From Allobranchiibius sp. CTAmp26 (GTDB lineage: Bacteria; Actinomycetota; Actinomycetes; Actinomycetales; Dermatophilaceae), in the NCBI RefSeq assembly GCF_017565405.1, contig NZ_JAGEKR010000012.1:248001-312000 (forward strand): a stretch of DNA of 64,000 bases, given 5' to 3'. The notes under the pieces are model-generated. The model worked only from the letters and a program-made list of their open reading frames with translations, did not search any database and had not been told where the DNA came from. Both the position numbers and the translations under genes were made by a program. Positions 8,721-17,173 of this stretch are shown in pieces (the first letter of the stretch is position 1; each line of letters begins with the position of its first letter).

Positions 8721-8770
8721 CGGTTGTCAGCATCGTGATGGCGCGGACGCCACGGATCCGCTGACAACCG
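8721..8770 (+). repeat. Intergenic palindromic repeat family A, copy 2
   Basis: A 50-bp copy with identical 11-bp arms to the copy at 6725 and the same interior GACGCCA...ATC block; about eight interior differences. It lies between the divergent monooxygenase and dinB genes, so it is not a terminator of either. It ends 37 bp before the SOS box at dinB. Confidence 0.85.
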
Positions 8771-8806
8771 GATGAGACCCGGGGGTGGTGCTGCGCAACG
8801 CCGGGT

Positions 8807-8822
8807 GCGAACATATGTTCGT
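8807..8822 (+). promoter_or_regulatory. LexA (SOS) box overlapping the dinB start
   Basis: GCGAACATATGTTCGT carries the perfect 14-bp palindrome CGAACATATGTTCG (8808-8821), which is the actinobacterial LexA box lacking only its outermost T/A pair. The ATG of dinB at 8815 lies inside the box, so repressor binding would cover the translation start. Confidence 0.75.
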
Positions 8823-9999
8823 GTCCATCCTGCATGCCGACCTGGACTCGTTCTACGCCTCGGTCGAGCAGCGCGACGATCCGTCCCTGAGGGACCGGCC
8901 GATGGCCGTCGGCGGGGGCATCCTGCTCGCGGCCAGCTACCAGGCCAAGGCCTGTGGTGTGCGGACGGCCATGAGCGAGCGCGTGGCGCGCAGCCTGTGC
9001 CCGGACCTGGTGGTGGTGCCGCCGCGGATGAGTGCCTACACGCAGGCGAGTCGGGCGGTTTTCGAGGTCTTCCACGACATCACCCCGGTGGTGGAGGGCA
9101 TCTCCATCGACGAGGCTTTCCTGGACGTCGGGGGACTACGACGCCTCGTCGGACCGCCGGAGCTGATCGCCCGTACGGTGCGCTCCCGGGTGCGCTCGGA
9201 GGTCGGACTGCCGATCTCGGTGGGGGTCGCACAGACCAAGTTCGTCGCGAAGATCGCGAGTGCGGTGTCCAAGCCCGACGGTCTTCTCGTCGTACCGGCG
9301 GGGGGTGAGACCGCGTTCCTGCATCCGTTGCCGATCGAGCGGCTGTGGGGCGTGGGCAAGGTGACCTCCGCGAAGCTGCATGCGCGGGGGATCGCCACGA
9401 TCGGCCAGCTCGCGGCCGCGCAGGAGGCCGCCGTGGTCGGGGAACTGGGCGCCGCCGCCGGGCACCACCTGTGGGCGCTGGCGAACGTCCGCGACCCGCG
9501 GCCGGTGACGCCCGGGCGGCGGCGACGGTCGATGGGTGCGCAGCGAGCGATCGGCGGGCGGCCGCGTACGGGCGACGAGCTCGACGAGATGCTGATGGGG
9601 CTGGTCGAGAAGGTGTGCGGGCGGTTGCGCGACTCCGGTCGGTGGGGTGCGACGTTCACTCTGCGCCTGCGACTCGCCGACTTCAACCGGGTCACCCGCT
9701 CCCGCACCCTGCCGCTGCCGTCGGCCGCCACCCAGACGTTCCTACGGGTCGGACGCGAGTTGCTGGAGCAGGCGTCCCCGTTGATCGCGGATCGCGGAAT
9801 CACGTTGCTCGGCATCACGATCGCAGGTCTGACGACCCCCGACCGCCTGCAGCCCACGTTGCCGTTCGACGTCGTGGAGTCGGGTCGCGTCGATCAGGCA
9901 CTGGATGAGATCAGGGAGCGTTTCGGCAACACGGCGCTCACCCGTGGGGTGCATGTCGGGCGGTCGCGCGGCTGGGAGATGCCCCGGCTGCCGGAGTGA
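8815..9999 (+). CDS. dinB: Y-family DNA polymerase IV (DinB)
   Basis: A 394-residue translesion polymerase that copies past damaged bases. Palm motifs are intact: ADLDSFYASVEQ with the first metal ligand, and SIDEAFLDV with the catalytic Asp-Glu pair. The thumb/little-finger part shows GVAQTKFVAKIAS and LWGVGKVTSAKLHARGI (helix-hairpin-helix). Near the C-terminus QPTLPF fits a sliding-clamp binding motif. The start could be ATG 8815 or GTG 8821; both overlap the LexA box, and no Shine-Dalgarno is obvious, so the transcript may be leaderless. Its last 38 bp are repeated exactly 495 bp downstream, flanking an inserted segment; the reading frame and stop codon are preserved. Confidence 0.93.
   Translation: MFVSILHADLDSFYASVEQRDDPSLRDRPMAVGGGILLAASYQAKACGVRTAMSERVARSLCPDLVVVPPRMSAYTQASRAVFEVFHDITPVVEGISIDEAFLDVGGLRRLVGPPELIARTVRSRVRSEVGLPISVGVAQTKFVAKIASAVSKPDGLLVVPAGGETAFLHPLPIERLWGVGKVTSAKLHARGIATIGQLAAAQEAAVVGELGAAAGHHLWALANVRDPRPVTPGRRRRSMGAQRAIGGRPRTGDELDEMLMGLVEKVCGRLRDSGRWGATFTLRLRLADFNRVTRSRTLPLPSAATQTFLRVGRELLEQASPLIADRGITLLGITIAGLTTPDRLQPTLPFDVVESGRVDQALDEIRERFGNTALTRGVHVGRSRGWEMPRLPE
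9962..9999 (+). repeat. 38-bp direct repeat, left copy (3' end of dinB)
   Basis: These 38 bases, ending in the dinB TGA, recur without a mismatch at 10457-10494. The bases on either side differ. They bound the AT-richer segment 10000-10456 like attachment sites or an insertion-associated duplication. Confidence 0.9.
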
Positions 10000-10081
10000 A
10001 CGCCTTCGGTCATCTCGCGGAGTGACGCAAAGAGAGCCGCCTTTAATGAATACGTCGAATCCGCGACATCGTTGCAGGTCA

Positions 10082-10115
10082 GACCCTATGCTCAGAGCTA
10101 ATTCTGATTAGGGTC
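10082..10115 (+). promoter_or_regulatory. Structured leader of the micro-ORF
   Basis: GACCCTA (10082-10088) pairs with TAGGGTC (10109-10115), and inside it CTAAT/ATTAG (10098-10111) forms an overlapping alternative palindrome. The structure lies 13 bp before the GGGAGG ribosome-binding site of the micro-ORF. It could be an operator, an attenuator or a recombination site; no choice can be made from sequence. Confidence 0.35.
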
Positions 10116-10135
10116 GCTCAACGGGAGGGCTGATC

Positions 10136-10261
10136 GTGGCCAAGGGTTTCAAATGCCCGGTGTGTGGTTTGCAGACAGTGCAGCCCTACACCACCAATAA
10201 GATGAAGTGCTCGAAGGATGGCTCCGTTTTCGACCGTGCGGTGATCTTGAAGAAGAACTGA
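10136..10261 (+). CDS. 41-residue Cys-rich (zinc-ribbon-like) micro-protein
   Basis: A GTG-started frame with a strong ribosome-binding site, GGGAGG seven bases upstream. The product is 41 residues and basic, with KCPVCG near residue 6 and MKCSKDG near residue 23, then a hydrophobic-basic end AVILKKN. Two cysteine knuckle-like elements suggest a small zinc ribbon, although only three cysteines are present. The GC content is clearly below the neighbours. It is the only gene in the segment between the dinB-tail direct repeats, so it is probably cargo of an insertion. I do not recognise a characterised homologue. A nucleic-acid-binding role is only a guess from the fold. Confidence 0.6.
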   Translation: MAKGFKCPVCGLQTVQPYTTNKMKCSKDGSVFDRAVILKKN

Positions 10262-10456
10262 ACCTCGACGAGTCCGAATGCGTCACACGAAGGGCGGCCG
10301 TCGCATCGGTCGAGACTCGATGAAGGCCGCAAGGCTGCTGGCACGAGCGGGTTCGGGCCCAAGTCGTATGGAGTCGACATTCCTGAGGGCGCGTACTGCG
10401 CTCCGCAACACGCAGATCAGACCGAGAACAAGGGGCTTGTAGCGCCCGCCGAACGT

Positions 10457-10494
10457 GGTCGCGCGGCTGGGAGATGCCCCGGCTGCCGGAGTGA
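10457..10494 (+). repeat. 38-bp direct repeat, right copy (dinB tail)
   Basis: Exact second copy of 9962-9999, including the dinB stop codon, 20 bp upstream of the glycosylase start. It probably represents the original dinB end or the second half of an attachment site. Confidence 0.9.
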
Positions 10495-10514
10495 GGCGCC
10501 TATTCTCTGCGGGT

Positions 10515-11096
10515 ATGACGACGCTGCGGATTGCCCAGGACGAGCGTGCGGATGACCTGCTGAGCACCGACCCCTTCGCGTTACTCGTGGGGATGCTGCT
10601 GGACCAGCAGTATCCGATGGAGCACGCGTTCCGTGGGCCGGCCAAGATCGTGGACCGCTTCGGCTCGCTGGATCCGGCGCGGATCGCCGACCAGGACCCC
10701 GAGGCGTGGGCCGACCTGTGCTTCACCCCACCCGCCATCCACCGCTACGGGCGCTCGATGGCGGGCCGGGTGCAGGCGCTCGCGGTCGTCGTACGCGATG
10801 AGTACGCCGGTGACGCCGCGCAACTCTGGACCACGGCCAGCGACACCGGGGAGCTGCTGCGACGGTTGCAGGCGCTGCCCGGGTTCGGCCTGCAGAAGGC
10901 GCGGATCTTCGCGGCCCTGCTCGGCAAGCAGCTCGGCGTCCGGCCGGCGGGGTGGCGCGAGGCCATCGGCCCGTATGCCGAGGACGGCAGCCGCCGCTCG
11001 GTGGCGGATGTCGTCGGTCCCGAGTCGCTGCAGCAGGTGCGCGACTTCAAGAAGGCAGCGAAGAAGCAGGCGAAGGCTGCAGCCAGCGCGGACTGA
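10515..11096 (+). CDS. HhH-GPD-type base-excision repair protein
   Basis: A 193-residue protein of the HhH-GPD DNA glycosylase superfamily, expected to recognise damaged bases. LLDQQYPMEHAFRGP near residue 30 corresponds to the helix that begins the glycosylase fold, and LPGFGLQKARIFAALL near residue 120 is the helix-hairpin-helix. The C-terminus is Lys/Ala-rich (KKAAKKQAKAA). I do not see a clear catalytic Lys/Asp pair, so activity may be weak or non-enzymatic. ATG 10515 is chosen because upstream sequence is the inserted dinB repeat. It lies just downstream of the SOS-controlled polymerase, in a neighbourhood of DNA-metabolism genes. Confidence 0.82.
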   Translation: MTTLRIAQDERADDLLSTDPFALLVGMLLDQQYPMEHAFRGPAKIVDRFGSLDPARIADQDPEAWADLCFTPPAIHRYGRSMAGRVQALAVVVRDEYAGDAAQLWTTASDTGELLRRLQALPGFGLQKARIFAALLGKQLGVRPAGWREAIGPYAEDGSRRSVADVVGPESLQQVRDFKKAAKKQAKAAASAD

Positions 11097-11142
11097 GTGT
11101 CCGCAGTTTCGCGACGACGGGTCGACGAAACCGCGGACACTC
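11095..11142 (+). repeat. Intergenic palindromic repeat family B, copy 1
   Basis: A 48-bp inverted repeat with outer arms GAGTGTCCGC and GCGGACACTC and an inner TTTCG/CGAAA pair around a GACGGGT centre. The same-length relative is at 12388. It overlaps the end of the glycosylase gene and precedes the convergent ATPase stop codon. Confidence 0.85.
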
Positions 11143-11159
11143 GCGTCGGCGGCCGTTCT

Positions 11160-12335
11160 TCAACGCCGCGGCCACTCCCATGCGGGGGTGGTCAACATGC
11201 CCAGGTCGGGCAACCGGGTCTGTCCGTCGGCCTTGTCCAACCGCAGCCTTCCGACGTCCGAGCGGCCGGCGCTCTCGATGCAGGCGGCGAGATCGGGCGC
11301 GTGCGTGACCACCACGAGCTGGGTGTGCTGGGCTGCCGCCGCCATCAGCGCTCCGAGGGCCGGGAAGAGGTCGGGATGCAGGCTGGTCTCGGGTTCGTTG
11401 AGCACCATCAGCGAGGGCGGGCGCAGGCTCAGCAGCGCGGCAGCGAGCATCAGGAACCGCAGCGTGCCGTCGGACAACTCCGCAGCGCCGAGCACCCGCA
11501 GCATGCCTGGTTGGTGCAGCCCGACGGAGAAGACGCCGTCGCGCGACTCGATCATCAGTCGCGAACCCGTGAAGGCGTCCTGCACGACGTCCCGCAGCAG
11601 GTCGCCGTGGCCGAACTCGACGATGGTCCGCAGCGCCGCGGCAAGGTCACCGCCGTCGGAGGCGAGCACCGGCGTGCGGGTGCCGACCTGAGGCAACCGG
11701 GCCGGAGCAGCCGGGTCGGTGCGCAGATGGTCGTAGAAACGCCACTCCCGCAGCGTGTTCCGCAGGCCGAGCACTTCCGGTGCGCTCGCCCCGTCGGCGA
11801 CCTCGGACAGCACGCTGCGGTGGCCGGGGACGGGGTACGGCAGGTCCGTCCAGGTGTCGTCACGCACCCGAACGACCTGCCGGTTGCGGTCCACCAGCAG
11901 GCTCGACGGCTTCGGGAAGGCTCCGGCGAAGACCCACTCCCGCTTCAGCACCGGGTCCTGGCGGAACATCGAGTCCTCACCGACGTCCATCGGGGTGGGC
12001 AGCCCGAGGTCGGCGGCGTACCCGACGCCGTCGCCGGAGAAGCCCAGTCGCAGCGCGACCGGACCCTTCCGGCGGGTGCCCTGGGTGGGGTGGCCGGCCG
12101 CGTGCGCACGACCGGCGCCGAACTCGGGACCGGCCCACAGCACGGCGCCCAGCCCGCCCTCGCGCGCCAGGGCGTTGATCGCGCTGTCGGTCGCGAGGCC
12201 GCTGATCAGTCGCAGCGCCCGGTAGACGTTGGACTTTCCGCTGCCGTTGGGCCCGGTGACCACGTCGAGACCGGTCAGTGGCAGGACGAGGTCGCGGATG
12301 GAGCGATACCCCGAGATCGCGACGGTCTGCAGCAC
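11160..12335 (-). CDS. RecF/SMC-like AAA ATPase (AAA_21 type)
   Basis: A 391-residue ABC-type ATPase. Walker A is GPNGSGKSN near residue 30, preceded by ISGYRSIRDLVLPL typical of RecF/SMC-like 'overcoming lysogenization defect' style ATPases. Walker B is LNEPETSLHPDLFPAL near residue 300, with a signature-like LSDGTLRFLMLAAALL before it and VVVTHAPDLAACI after. Such single-gene ATPases act in DNA repair or defence; no nuclease domain or partner is encoded next to it. GTG 12335 is chosen by alignment with the family start; the longer frame upstream runs through repeat family B. The gene is bracketed by the two copies of that repeat. Confidence 0.8.
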   Translation of the reverse strand: MLQTVAISGYRSIRDLVLPLTGLDVVTGPNGSGKSNVYRALRLISGLATDSAINALAREGGLGAVLWAGPEFGAGRAHAAGHPTQGTRRKGPVALRLGFSGDGVGYAADLGLPTPMDVGEDSMFRQDPVLKREWVFAGAFPKPSSLLVDRNRQVVRVRDDTWTDLPYPVPGHRSVLSEVADGASAPEVLGLRNTLREWRFYDHLRTDPAAPARLPQVGTRTPVLASDGGDLAAALRTIVEFGHGDLLRDVVQDAFTGSRLMIESRDGVFSVGLHQPGMLRVLGAAELSDGTLRFLMLAAALLSLRPPSLMVLNEPETSLHPDLFPALGALMAAAAQHTQLVVVTHAPDLAACIESAGRSDVGRLRLDKADGQTRLPDLGMLTTPAWEWPRR

Positions 12336-12387
12336 GCCGGAATGCTCGCACCGGCCGCCGACAGTCCGGCCGACGCGACCGGTGAGT

Positions 12388-12435
12388 GAGTGTCCGCACT
12401 TTCGTGCTGACGGGTGCGCGAAAGTGCGGACACTC
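12388..12435 (+). repeat. Intergenic palindromic repeat family B, copy 2
   Basis: A 48-bp copy sharing the outer 10-bp arms, the TTTCG/CGAAA inner pair and the central GACGGGT with the copy at 11095. It lies 53 bp upstream of the ATPase start and 10 bp downstream of the parC stop codon. It could terminate parC. Confidence 0.85.
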
Positions 12436-12444
12436 GTGGGGTGG

Positions 12445-14895
12445 TCAGCGGGGCGTGCCTCCGACGGCCGCGATCGGGCCTGCCGCCGGTACGCCGCTGC
12501 CGTCGCGACGGTCGTCCGGCTCCGGCAGATCCACCGGTGTGCCGGTCGGGCCGGCGGCGCGCGGTGGAGTGGGACCGACCCAGGCCAGGACGAGTCCGTT
12601 CTCACCGCGGACGAAGCGCTGCGCTCGCACCCCACCGGTGGCGCGTCCCTTGCCGGGGTAGACCGCGAAGTCGGTGACCTTGACCGATCCTGGGGTCGCA
12701 CTGTCCATGCCCGGAAGTGCGTCCGTGCTACCCGCGACGGTCACGACGGCGCTCGGCAGCGCCGGGTCGATCGCGCCGAACCACACGGCGGCGTCACCGG
12801 CGCCCAGTTTGATCCCGGCCATGCCGCCGCCCGGACGACCCTGCGGGCGCACGAGATCGGCGGTGAAGTGCAGCAACTGCGCTTCGGCGGTGACGAAGAC
12901 GAGCTCCTCGGTGCCGGTGCGCAACTCGACGGCCCCGACGAGCGCGTCGCCGTCCTTGAGCGCGATCAGGTCGAAGGTGTCCTTGCTCGGGTAGTCGGTG
13001 TTGACCCGTTTGACGACTCCCTGCCGGGAGCCGAGGGCCAGCCCGGGTGAGTCCGCGCGCAGCGAGGTCAGGGTGAGCACCCGCTCGCCCGGGGTGAGGT
13101 CGACGTACGCGCCGACGGGAGCGCCGCCGGACAGCACCGGCGAACCGCTGGTGGGCGGCATCGTCGGCAGGTCGATCGCCGAGACCCGCACCAGTCGGCC
13201 GGTGGAGGTGACCATCCCGAACTCGCCGCGCGCGGTGGTGGACACCCCGGAGACCACCACGTCGTGCTTGCGGCGGGTGCCCCCTTCCGGCAGCGGGTCG
13301 TCGGTCGTGGTGCGCGCGAGCAGGCCGGTGGAGGACAGCAGCACGTGGCAGGGATCGTCGGCGACCTCCAGCGACGTGCTCGCCGCCGGTGTGCCCGAGG
13401 ACTCCAGCAACGTCGTACGCCGTGGCGTGCCGTGGGTCTTCGATATCTCGGCGAGCTCGCCCGACACCGTGCGCTGCAGCAGCTTCTCGTCGGCCAGGAT
13501 CGCCCGCAGGGCTTCGATGGCCTCGAGCAGCTCCTGCTGCTCCTTCTCCAGCTCGATCCGGGAGAACTTGGTGAGGCGGCGCAGCTGCAGGTCGAGGATG
13601 TAGTTGGCCTGCACCTCCGTGAGTTCGAAGACCTCCATCAGCCGGGTCCGCGCGGCGCCGGAGTCGTCCGAGCTGCGGATGACCTGGATGACCTCGTCGA
13701 TGTCGAGGATCGCGATCAGTAGCCCCTCGACCAGGTGCAGCCGGTCGAGCCTCTTGTCGAGGCGGTACTGGGTGCGGCGGCGTACGACGTCGATGCGGAA
13801 GTCGACGTAGACCTTCAGCAGCTCCTTCAGCCCCAGGGTGCGCGGCTGGCCGTCGACCAGCGCCACGTTGTTGATGCCGAAGGACTCCTCCATCGGAGTC
13901 AGGCGGTAGAGCTGTTCGAGCACGGCGTCGGGGTTGAAGCCGTTCTTGATCTCGATGACCAGCTGCAGGCCCTTCGTGCGGTCCGAGAGGTCCTTGAGGT
14001 CGGCGATGCCCTGCAGCCGCTTGCCCTGCACGAGGTCCTTGACCTTGTCGATGACCTTCTCCGGACCGACCAGGTAGGGCAGCTCGGTGACCACGATGCC
14101 CTTGCGGCGTGGGGTGACGTTCTCGATCCGGACGGTGGCCCGGGTGCGGAAGCTGCCGCGGCCTGTGAGGTAGGCGTCGCGGACGCCGTCGAGACCGACG
14201 ATCTGGCCGCCGCACGGCAGGTCGGGGCCGGGGACGAACTTCATCAGATCGTCCAGCGAGCAGTCCGGGTGGGAGATCAGGTGCCGCGCCGCGTCGATGA
14301 CCTCGACGAGGTTGTGCGGTGCCATGTTGGTCGCCATCCCGACGGCGATGCCGCTGGCGCCGTTGACCAGCAGGGCGGGGAACGCGGCGGGCATGACGGT
14401 CGGCTGCTGGAACTGCTCGTCGTAGTTGGGCTCGAAGTCGACGGTGTTCTCGTCCAGCGCCGCGACCATCGACATGGACGCCGGCGCCAGGCGGGCCTCG
14501 GTGTACCGGGCGGCCGCCGGCCCCTGGTCCAGCGACCCGAAGTTGCCGTGCCCGTCCACGAGCGGCAGGCGCATCGTGAAGTCCTGGGCGAGGCGCACGA
14601 GACTGTCGTAGATCGGCTGGTCACCGTGCGGGTGGTACTTGCCCATCACCTCGCCGATGACCCGTGAGGACTTCACGTGCGAGCGGTCGGGGCGCAGCCC
14701 GAGCTCGTCCATGGAGAAGAGGATCCGTCGCTGCACCGGTTTGAGGCCGTCGCGCGCATCGGGGATCGCGCGGGAGTAGATGACCGAATAGGCGTACTCC
14801 AGGTACGCCGTCTGCATCTCGTCCTCGACATCGATGTCGACGATGTTCTCCACGAAGTCGTCGGCGGGAGGGGGTGTCTTGGTGCCGCGCGCCAT
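12445..14895 (-). CDS. parC: Type IIA topoisomerase (topoisomerase IV-like) subunit A
   Basis: An 816-residue DNA cleavage/rejoining subunit, partner of the ParE at 4.6 kb. Order: [18 protein letters not shown], then [12 protein letters not shown], the winged helix with [19 protein letters not shown], the catalytic tyrosine in [12 protein letters not shown], and [15 protein letters not shown]. The C-terminal third has repeated beta-pinwheel blades (for example [20 protein letters not shown] and [14 protein letters not shown]). The residue equivalent to E. coli GyrA Ser83 is Gln, followed by Pro. No GyrA-box was clearly found, consistent with topoisomerase IV. The gene is separated from parE by about 5.7 kb holding repair-type genes. 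Confidence 0.9.
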   Translation of the reverse strand: MARGTKTPPPADDFVENIVDIDVEDEMQTAYLEYAYSVIYSRAIPDARDGLKPVQRRILFSMDELGLRPDRSHVKSSRVIGEVMGKYHPHGDQPIYDSLVRLAQDFTMRLPLVDGHGNFGSLDQGPAAARYTEARLAPASMSMVAALDENTVDFEPNYDEQFQQPTVMPAAFPALLVNGASGIAVGMATNMAPHNLVEVIDAARHLISHPDCSLDDLMKFVPGPDLPCGGQIVGLDGVRDAYLTGRGSFRTRATVRIENVTPRRKGIVVTELPYLVGPEKVIDKVKDLVQGKRLQGIADLKDLSDRTKGLQLVIEIKNGFNPDAVLEQLYRLTPMEESFGINNVALVDGQPRTLGLKELLKVYVDFRIDVVRRRTQYRLDKRLDRLHLVEGLLIAILDIDEVIQVIRSSDDSGAARTRLMEVFELTEVQANYILDLQLRRLTKFSRIELEKEQQELLEAIEALRAILADEKLLQRTVSGELAEISKTHGTPRRTTLLESSGTPAASTSLEVADDPCHVLLSSTGLLARTTTDDPLPEGGTRRKHDVVVSGVSTTARGEFGMVTSTGRLVRVSAIDLPTMPPTSGSPVLSGGAPVGAYVDLTPGERVLTLTSLRADSPGLALGSRQGVVKRVNTDYPSKDTFDLIALKDGDALVGAVELRTGTEELVFVTAEAQLLHFTADLVRPQGRPGGGMAGIKLGAGDAAVWFGAIDPALPSAVVTVAGSTDALPGMDSATPGSVKVTDFAVYPGKGRATGGVRAQRFVRGENGLVLAWVGPTPPRAAGPTGTPVDLPEPDDRRDGSGVPAAGPIAAVGGTPR

Positions 14896-15021
14896 GCGTC
14901 GGATGTCTCCTCGGGTGGGTCGGTGACTGCGGGGTCAGTGTCTCTCACCGCTGCCTGCCCGGCCCGGCACCCACGCCGTGGGGCGCCGGGAGCGTCGTAC
15001 CCGCCGTGCGACGATCGACGG

Positions 15022-15549
15022 GTGCCCGCACACCTCGACCGGCAATCCCTGACCTACGCGCCCGTGGGCCTGACACGCGGTGGTACGCCGGTGCCGGAGG
15101 GTATGCACGTGAGCGGCACCTCCCGGATCGTCGGGGGACCGGAGGTCTTCGAGCGGGCGTGCGAGTTCGTGCTCGGGCTGGGGATGCAGCGTGCGCTGGG
15201 GGCTTCGGTGCAGGCACCCGACCGGCCGCTCGAGGTGGGCGACACCGTCGTGATGGTTCTCGGTGCGCGAGGCCGCGGCCTGCGGATCCCGACCCGGGTG
15301 GTCTACGTGGTGCAGGAGGAGGACCGGCGCGGTTTCGCGTACGGCACGCTGCCTGGTCATCCCGAACGCGGCGAGGAGCTGTTCCTGGTCGAACGGCTGC
15401 CGTCGGGCGAGACCAGGGTGAGCGTCTCGGCGGTGTCCGCGCCCGGGCGGTGGTTCACGCGCGCCGCCGGACCCCTGGGCAGGGTCGTGCAGCGCGGCGC
15501 GAGCTGGCGGTACGTCGACTCGGTGCGCCGGCACTGTCGCGCCGGCTGA
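15022..15549 (+). CDS. DUF1990 family protein
   Basis: A 175-residue protein with the DUF1990 features YAPVGLTRGG near the N-terminus, RPLEVGDTVVM in the middle and YGTLPGHPERGEELFLVER, then VSAVSAPGRWFTRAAGP near the end. The fold resembles a START/SRPBCC-type beta barrel, and no enzyme activity is established. GTG 15022 is selected because the conserved region begins at once after it; ribosome-binding signal is weak. It diverges from parC and is convergent with the GH1 gene. Only 46 bp separates the stop codons. Confidence 0.82.
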   Translation: MPAHLDRQSLTYAPVGLTRGGTPVPEGMHVSGTSRIVGGPEVFERACEFVLGLGMQRALGASVQAPDRPLEVGDTVVMVLGARGRGLRIPTRVVYVVQEEDRRGFAYGTLPGHPERGEELFLVERLPSGETRVSVSAVSAPGRWFTRAAGPLGRVVQRGASWRYVDSVRRHCRAG

Positions 15550-15595
15550 GGACCGCGGCTGCGCCGCCACCGCGACGGCGGGGCGGACGGCTGGT

Positions 15596-17080
15596 TCAGT
15601 CGGCGACCGGCAGAGCAGGCTCCGCGTCCGTCGTGGCGGAAGGGATCTCGAGGGTGGTAGCGAGTTCGGCATACCAGTGCGCGCTGTCCTTCGGCAGCCG
15701 CTCCAGGGTGTCGTAGTCGACGCGAACGATCCCGAACCGCTTGGAGTAGCCGAGCGCCCATTCGAAGTTGTCCAGCAGGGACCATACGAAGTACCCGCGC
15801 AGATCCGCGCCGCGCTCGATGGCGCGGCGCACCGCGGTGAGGTGCTCCCTCAGATAGTCCACCCGGTCCGCGTCGTGCACGGCTGGGCCACTCGCCTCGG
15901 TCGTCACCACGTCCTCGAACGCGGCGCCGTTCTCGGTCACGAGGAGAGGCAGTCCCGGGAACTCCGCGTGCATGGCGAGGAGCAGGTCCTCGAGCCCGCT
16001 CGGGTCGATGTTCCACCCCATGGAGGTGTGGGGACCCGGCTGGGGGAGGAACTCCAGATCGTCGTCTCCCGGCCACGGGGACGCCGTACCGGCGACGTGG
16101 CCGTCCGCCCTCTGCCGCTCGCCGTGCCCGTCCCACACGCGCACCAACGACGTGGAGTAGTAGTTGACGCCGAGGACGTCGATCTTCTGGTGGATGATCT
16201 CGGCGTCGCCCTCCTGCACGAAGGACCAGTCGGTGATGGGCGCGGTGTCGCGGAGCAGGTCGGCGGGATACGCGCCGTGCAGGAGCGGTCCGGTGAAGAT
16301 GCGGTTGCCGATCGCGTCCAGACGCCGTACGGCTTCGTCCCCGGTGGGCCCGGATCCGCGCAACATGTGCAGGTTCAGCGTGACCGAGAACTGCGGGTCG
16401 TTCGTCACCACCGCGCGCAGTTGCTCGACGGCCAGCCCGTGCGCGAGGTTGAGGTGGTGCGCGGCCCGCAGCGCCGCCACCGGGTCGGTACGGCCGGGGG
16501 CGTGCACACCGGAGGCGTACCCCAGGAACGCCGCGCACCACGGCTCGTTCAGGGTCGTCCACATCGCGACCCGGTCGCCGAACGCCTGGCCCACGATGCG
16601 GGCGTACTCGGCGAAGGCCAGCGCCGTCTCGCGGTTGGTCCAGCCACCCTCGTCCTCGAGTGCCTGGGGCAGATCCCAGTGGTAGAGGGTGGCGACGGGG
16701 GTGATGCCGCGCGCGATGAGTCCGTCGATGAGCCGGGAGTAGAAGTCGAGGCCCGACTGGTTGGCCGGGCCGCGACCGGTCGGCTGGATGCGCGGCCAGG
16801 CGATGGAGAACCGGTAGGCGTGCAGGTTGAGCGACTGCATCAGGTCCAGGTCGGCCTCGACGCGGTGGTAGTGGTCCACGGCCACGTCACCGGTGTCGCC
16901 GTTCAGGATCTTTCCGGGGGTGTGGCTGAAGGTGTCCCAGATGCTGGTGCCACGCCCGTCCGCCTCGACGGCGCCCTCGATCTGGTACGACGCCGTGGCC
17001 GACCCCAGGACGAAACCGTCGGGGAACCTCACGTGGTCGCTTCGTTCGCCGGTCGTGCTCGTGCTCGTGCTCGTGCCCAT
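15596..17080 (-). CDS. Beta-glucosidase, glycoside hydrolase family 1
   Basis: A 494-residue GH1 enzyme that should hydrolyse beta-glucosides in the cytoplasm. The acid/base glutamate lies in [13 protein letters not shown] and the nucleophile in [12 protein letters not shown]; the N-terminal [13 protein letters not shown] and [11 protein letters not shown] are also family marks. There is no signal peptide; a short Ser/Thr-rich lead precedes residue 17. It is the last gene of the LacI-ThuA-Gfo/Idh-GH1 series, 93 bp after the oxidoreductase. The operon opposes the ABC importer, so imported beta-linked oligosaccharides are the likely substrate. Confidence 0.93.
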   Translation of the reverse strand: MGTSTSTSTTGERSDHVRFPDGFVLGSATASYQIEGAVEADGRGTSIWDTFSHTPGKILNGDTGDVAVDHYHRVEADLDLMQSLNLHAYRFSIAWPRIQPTGRGPANQSGLDFYSRLIDGLIARGITPVATLYHWDLPQALEDEGGWTNRETALAFAEYARIVGQAFGDRVAMWTTLNEPWCAAFLGYASGVHAPGRTDPVAALRAAHHLNLAHGLAVEQLRAVVTNDPQFSVTLNLHMLRGSGPTGDEAVRRLDAIGNRIFTGPLLHGAYPADLLRDTAPITDWSFVQEGDAEIIHQKIDVLGVNYYSTSLVRVWDGHGERQRADGHVAGTASPWPGDDDLEFLPQPGPHTSMGWNIDPSGLEDLLLAMHAEFPGLPLLVTENGAAFEDVVTTEASGPAVHDADRVDYLREHLTAVRRAIERGADLRGYFVWSLLDNFEWALGYSKRFGIVRVDYDTLERLPKDSAHWYAELATTLEIPSATTDAEPALPVAD

Positions 17081-17173
17081 GACTGCATTCGCCCTTTCAC
17101 TCGACGGTTCGTAGGAGGTGTCCGCGTCCGCCCGGCCGCGGTGGTTGCGGGTCCGGCAGGTGGCGGCCGGTGG

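Larger units (their letters stand above)
10000..10456 (+). mobile_element. Small inserted segment in the dinB 3' end
   Basis: A 457-bp segment between two perfect 38-bp copies of the dinB tail. Its first half is visibly AT-richer than the neighbours. It holds one supported micro-ORF (10136-10261) and no integrase, transposase or other recognisable gene. The arrangement is what remains when an element integrates site-specifically at the 3' end of a gene and restores it, or when a larger island has been deleted. After the micro-ORF, 10262-10456 shows nothing I recognise. Confidence 0.5.

Noticed and set aside
6725-8770. Family A repeats as ends of an insertion sequence around the monooxygenase
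   Set aside because: No transposase, both copies in the same orientation and no target duplication; dispersed repeat is the better call.
10186-10380. 64-codon minus-strand frame inside the insert
   Set aside because: Overlaps the better-supported micro-ORF, with no ribosome-binding site.
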